Made by a program: the position numbers and the translations under genes. From the NCBI GenBank assembly GCA_052246295.1, contig JBQQCO010000001.1: DNA of 64,000 bases. One strand, written 5' to 3'. Below are positions 61,451-64,000 of the stretch, piece by piece; within the stretch, counting starts at the first letter, position 1; every line of letters begins with the position of its first letter. Below the pieces are notes generated by a model, which ran no database searches, was not told where the DNA came from, and worked only from the letters and a program-made list of their open reading frames with translations. Source of the DNA: Piscibacillus sp052246295. Its GTDB lineage: Bacteria; Bacillota; Bacilli; Bacillales; Alkalibacillaceae.

Positions 61451-62602
61451 ATGCGTGAAGTTGTCATAGTAGAAGCTGTCCGAACACCGGTCGGACGTCG
61501 AGAAGGGGCTTTAAGCGGCATCAGACCAGATGATTTAGCAGCATTAACTTTAAAAGAATTAGTCGACCGTGCTGGTGTAGACCCAGCCGTTATTGAAGAT
61601 GTGATTATGGGCTGTGTATCCCAAGTGGGTGAGCAGGCCTTCGATATTGGGAGAATCGCTGCTTTGATTGCGGGGTATCCAATTGACGTACCTGGAACAA
61701 CGATTGATCGTCAGTGTGGTTCGAGTCAGCAAGCTGTGCATTTCGCATCTCAAGCGATATTAAGTGGTGATATGGATGTAGTAGTTGCGGCAGGGATTGA
61801 GAATATGTCCCGTGTGCCTATGTTTTCAAATATGCAGGGATCGAAGTTAAGTCCGCAACTGACTGAAAAGTACGAGATTATTAATCAGGGGTTATCCGCT
61901 GAAAGAATTGCCGAAAAATGGGGTTACACTCGTGAACAATTAGATGAGTTTTCTTATCAAAGCCACCAAAAAGCAATCAAAGCCCAAGACGAAGGGCGTT
62001 TTGAGGAAGAAACATTCTCTGTTGACGTGACGTTAGAAAATGGGACAACTCAAACCGTCACACATGATGAAGGACCACGCCGTAGTACAACTCCTGAAAA
62101 GTTAGGTGAGTTAAAGACCGTTTTTAAAGAAGATGGTGTCGTTACTGCTGGAAATGCGAGTCAAATCAGTGATGGTTCAGCTGCTTTGTTGTTAATGTCA
62201 CGCGAAAAGGCGGATGAACTAGGGTTAAAGCCTCGCTTTAGAGTAGTGGCTCGCTCAGTTGTTGGCTCGGATCCAACTTTAATGTTAACAGGACCCATTC
62301 CAGCTACTGAAAAAGTTTTAAAGAAAGCTGGGCTGACGATTGATGACATCGACCTATATGAGGTTAACGAAGCGTTTGCGCCGGTTCCGCTGGCTTGGCT
62401 TGATGAAACTGGAGCAAACCCAGACAAGTTAAACGTTAATGGAGGTGCCATCGCGCTTGGTCACCCGCTTGGCGCGAGTGGCGCGAAGTTAATGACCACG
62501 CTTGTGCACGAACTCGAACGTACGGGTGGTCGATATGGTCTGCAAACGATGTGTGAAGGTCACGGCATGGCCAACGCAACCATTATTGAGCGATTAGATT
62601 AA
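61451..62602 (+). CDS. Thiolase (acetyl-CoA acyltransferase)
   Basis: 383 residues. Catalytic Cys in RQCGSSQQAVHFA near 86-98, then NGGAIALGHPLGASGAK near 340 with the His, and a terminal MCEGHGMANATI with the second Cys. Typical degradative/biosynthetic thiolase. Followed 12 nt later by an SDR dehydrogenase; together they look like part of beta-oxidation. Confidence 0.92.
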   Translation: MREVVIVEAVRTPVGRREGALSGIRPDDLAALTLKELVDRAGVDPAVIEDVIMGCVSQVGEQAFDIGRIAALIAGYPIDVPGTTIDRQCGSSQQAVHFASQAILSGDMDVVVAAGIENMSRVPMFSNMQGSKLSPQLTEKYEIINQGLSAERIAEKWGYTREQLDEFSYQSHQKAIKAQDEGRFEEETFSVDVTLENGTTQTVTHDEGPRRSTTPEKLGELKTVFKEDGVVTAGNASQISDGSAALLLMSREKADELGLKPRFRVVARSVVGSDPTLMLTGPIPATEKVLKKAGLTIDDIDLYEVNEAFAPVPLAWLDETGANPDKLNVNGGAIALGHPLGASGAKLMTTLVHELERTGGRYGLQTMCEGHGMANATIIERLD

Positions 62603-62614
62603 GGGGGATTTTTT

Positions 62615-63382
62615 GTGGAACTTAAAGATAGAGTTGCTTTCGTGACGGGTGGTGCTTCTGGTTTAGGTGAAGCCACCGTTCGAAATTTGGTTCAAAATGG
62701 TGCTAAAGTGGTTATTGCAGATTTGCAAGAAGAAAAGGGCCAAGCATTGGTTGAGGAACTCGGTTCTGATCAAGTTCAATTTGTTACAACAGATGTCACT
62801 GATGAAGAAAGTGTCCAAAAAGCGTTAAATGTTGCGAAAAAGCTGGGTGCCATAAGTGTAGTTGTGAATTGTGCTGGTATTGGGGCTGCTCAAAAAACTG
62901 TTGGAAGTAAAGGTGTTCATGATTTAGCTATATTCCAAAAGGTGATACAAGTGAACCTTGTTGGAACATTTAACGTGATTCGTTTAACTGCAGATCTTAT
63001 GAAAGAAAATGAGGCAAATAGTGAAGGTGAACGTGGAGTTATTGTGAACACCGCTTCTGTTGCCGCATATGAAGGACAAATCGGCCAGGCTGCTTATAGT
63101 GCATCAAAAGGTGGCATTGTCGGTATGACCCTGCCGATCGCTCGTGACTTGTCACCTTATGGTATTCGTGTGATGACAATTGCACCAGGCTTGTTCGATA
63201 CACCACTTTTTGCGTCACTTCCAAATAAGGCCCGTAAAACTTTAGGTGCGATGACACCATTCCCATCTCGTCTGGGGTACTCGTCTGAGTACGGCAAGCT
63301 AGTTGAAAGCATTGTTGAAAACCCAATGCTAAACGGCGAGGTGATTCGTCTGGACGGTGCGATCCGCATGCAACCGAAGTAA
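62615..63382 (+). CDS. SDR 3-hydroxyacyl-CoA dehydrogenase-like
   Basis: 255 residues, GTG start with AGGGGG upstream. Rossmann motif TGGASGLG at 10-17, NCAG near 88, catalytic S/Y/K in TASVAAYEGQIGQAAYSASKG near 146-166. The block GQAAYSASKGGIVGMTLPIARDL matches type II 3-hydroxyacyl-CoA dehydrogenases (HSD17B10-like). It likely acts on the product of the enoyl-CoA step ahead of the thiolase. Confidence 0.88.
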   Translation: MELKDRVAFVTGGASGLGEATVRNLVQNGAKVVIADLQEEKGQALVEELGSDQVQFVTTDVTDEESVQKALNVAKKLGAISVVVNCAGIGAAQKTVGSKGVHDLAIFQKVIQVNLVGTFNVIRLTADLMKENEANSEGERGVIVNTASVAAYEGQIGQAAYSASKGGIVGMTLPIARDLSPYGIRVMTIAPGLFDTPLFASLPNKARKTLGAMTPFPSRLGYSSEYGKLVESIVENPMLNGEVIRLDGAIRMQPK

Positions 63383-63387
63383 CAAAA

Positions 63388-63418
63388 TAGAGGGAACTCG
63401 CCTGGTGCGAGTTCCCTT
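63388..63418 (+). terminator. Terminator of the thiolase-SDR unit
   Basis: AGGGAACTCGC/GCGAGTTCCCT perfect 11-bp stem, 5-nt loop, followed by TCATTT. Confidence 0.82.
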
Positions 63419-63420
63419 CA

Positions 63421-63625
63421 TTTATGAACGTAAGTCGTTGTTTATTGAACGGGTTTTGCTGACTTTTGAACGGGTTTCCGACTTTTATGAACGGGTTTTT
63501 CTGACTTTTGAACGGGTTTCGCTGACTTTTGAACGGGTTTCGCTGACTTTTGAACGGGTTTCTGACTTTTATGAACGGGTTTTGCTGTCTTATAAACGGG
63601 TTTCCGTCATTTATAAACGGCTTCC
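63421..63625 (+). repeat. Intergenic array, word GAACGGGTTT, exact 21-bp period, ten copies
   Basis: The word GAACG(GG) starts at 63426, 63447, 63468, 63489, 63510, 63531, 63552, 63573, 63594 and 63615: every step is 21 bp (the last two read AAACGG). The leader is TTTAT or ACTTTT, and the spacer is mainly TTTCGCTGAC. The array fills the whole gap between two convergent gene ends. Confidence 0.93.
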
Positions 63626-63645
63626 ACCCATTAAATGAACTAGCT

Positions 63646-64000
63646 CTAAACCAAATGCTCCTGTAGTTGCTCTCGCAGTGCGTTCTTCTGGAATTTTCCG
63701 ACTGACGTTTTCGGTAACTCATCCATAAAGATTACATCATCTGGAATCCACCATTTTGCAAATTGCGGTCTTAAGTATTCAAGCAGTTCCTCTTTATCAA
63801 CGACAGCATCAGACTTTAAGACAACCGCTGCAATAGGTCGCTCTTGCCATTCCGGGTGAGGCACACCGACAACCGCCGCTTCAAAGACCGCATCATGCGC
63901 CATTAGAGCATTCTCTAAATCAATCGTTGAAATCCATTCTCCACCACTTTTTACTAGGTCCTTCGTCCGGTCCGTAATTTTAATTGTCCCTTCTTCATCG
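63646..64000 (-). CDS. Acyl-CoA synthetase (AMP-binding), C-terminal part
   Basis: 118 residues of the C-terminal lid domain, with the 5' end beyond the right edge. Blocks ITDRTKDLVKSGGEWIS (the hinge Asp and the GGEWIS loop), HPEWQERPIAAVV and PKTSVGKFQKNALRE with the conserved catalytic Lys are clear. It activates a fatty acid or related acid to its CoA ester and probably feeds the thiolase-SDR pair opposite. Confidence 0.92.
   Translation of the reverse strand, partial: DEEGTIKITDRTKDLVKSGGEWISTIDLENALMAHDAVFEAAVVGVPHPEWQERPIAAVVLKSDAVVDKEELLEYLRPQFAKWWIPDDVIFMDELPKTSVGKFQKNALREQLQEHLV

Noticed and set aside
63357..63638. Coding frame with heptad repeats (VSLTFER-like) on the plus strand, and an open frame on the minus strand
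   Set aside because: A 21-bp repeat keeps frames open on both strands by arithmetic. There is no ribosome site, and the plus-strand frame starts inside the SDR gene.

Overview
The window is a low-GC Firmicute chromosome segment, most likely Bacillaceae. It has B. subtilis-type features: AGGAGG ribosome sites, a SAM-I (S-box) leader on metNIQ, a BirA operator before bioY, CcpA-type cre sites, a divergent citR/citA pair, a YtrA-like GntR/ABC cassette and an RsbR-type STAS protein. Very acidic lipoproteins and a TRAP transporter would fit a salt- or alkali-tolerant species, but the genus cannot be fixed from this window.

Positions 1-11771 (minus strand) hold a Gram-positive Tad/Flp pilus locus: cpaB, cpaE/tadZ, cpaF/tadA, tadB, tadC and a Flp pilin, followed by three tandem von Willebrand A lipoproteins, a polytopic membrane protein and a GTG-initiated secreted Trp-rich repeat protein that runs off the left edge.

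Positions 12294-24147 (minus strand) look like one 12-gene operon for 4-hydroxyphenylacetate breakdown. In transcription order it is hpaB, hpaC, hpaE, hpaD, a DapA-like aldolase, hpaG1, hpaG2, hpaF, succinate-semialdehyde dehydrogenase and a TRAP transporter (dctP, dctQ, dctM). A divergent LysR gene and a cre-like site lie at its head. No classical HpaH or HpaI is present.

Positions 25218-45255 carry metNIQ under a SAM riboswitch, an MBL hydrolase, citR/citA, a polar amino-acid ABC transporter, bioY, a set of small housekeeping and hypothetical genes, and an aldehyde dehydrogenase with its DUF779 partner under a perfect cre site. Positions 45807-55409 hold a peroxiredoxin-like gene with an in-frame TGA, an MFS exporter, a GntR-controlled ABC cassette, a second ABC exporter, an SsuABC-type importer and a lipoprotein. 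Positions 55525-64000 hold a permuted papain-like hydrolase, an S9 peptidase, a PQQ-type sugar dehydrogenase, a class C beta-lactamase-like protein, and fatty-acid genes (thiolase, SDR, acyl-CoA synthetase).

Two signals stand out. (1) The peroxiredoxin-like gene at 45807-46358 has TGA exactly where a CxxC cysteine is expected (UPIC), followed at bacterial SECIS distance by a 7-bp stem with a 4-nt loop; this is a candidate selenoprotein. (2) Four intergenic regions carry short tandem arrays with a 21-bp period (two DNA turns). They share a TTTAT leader, but each array has its own core word (GAGACAT, CGACCCC, TTCGCCG, GAACGGG). A third repeat class, a MITE-like element, occurs three times, each time between convergent genes.
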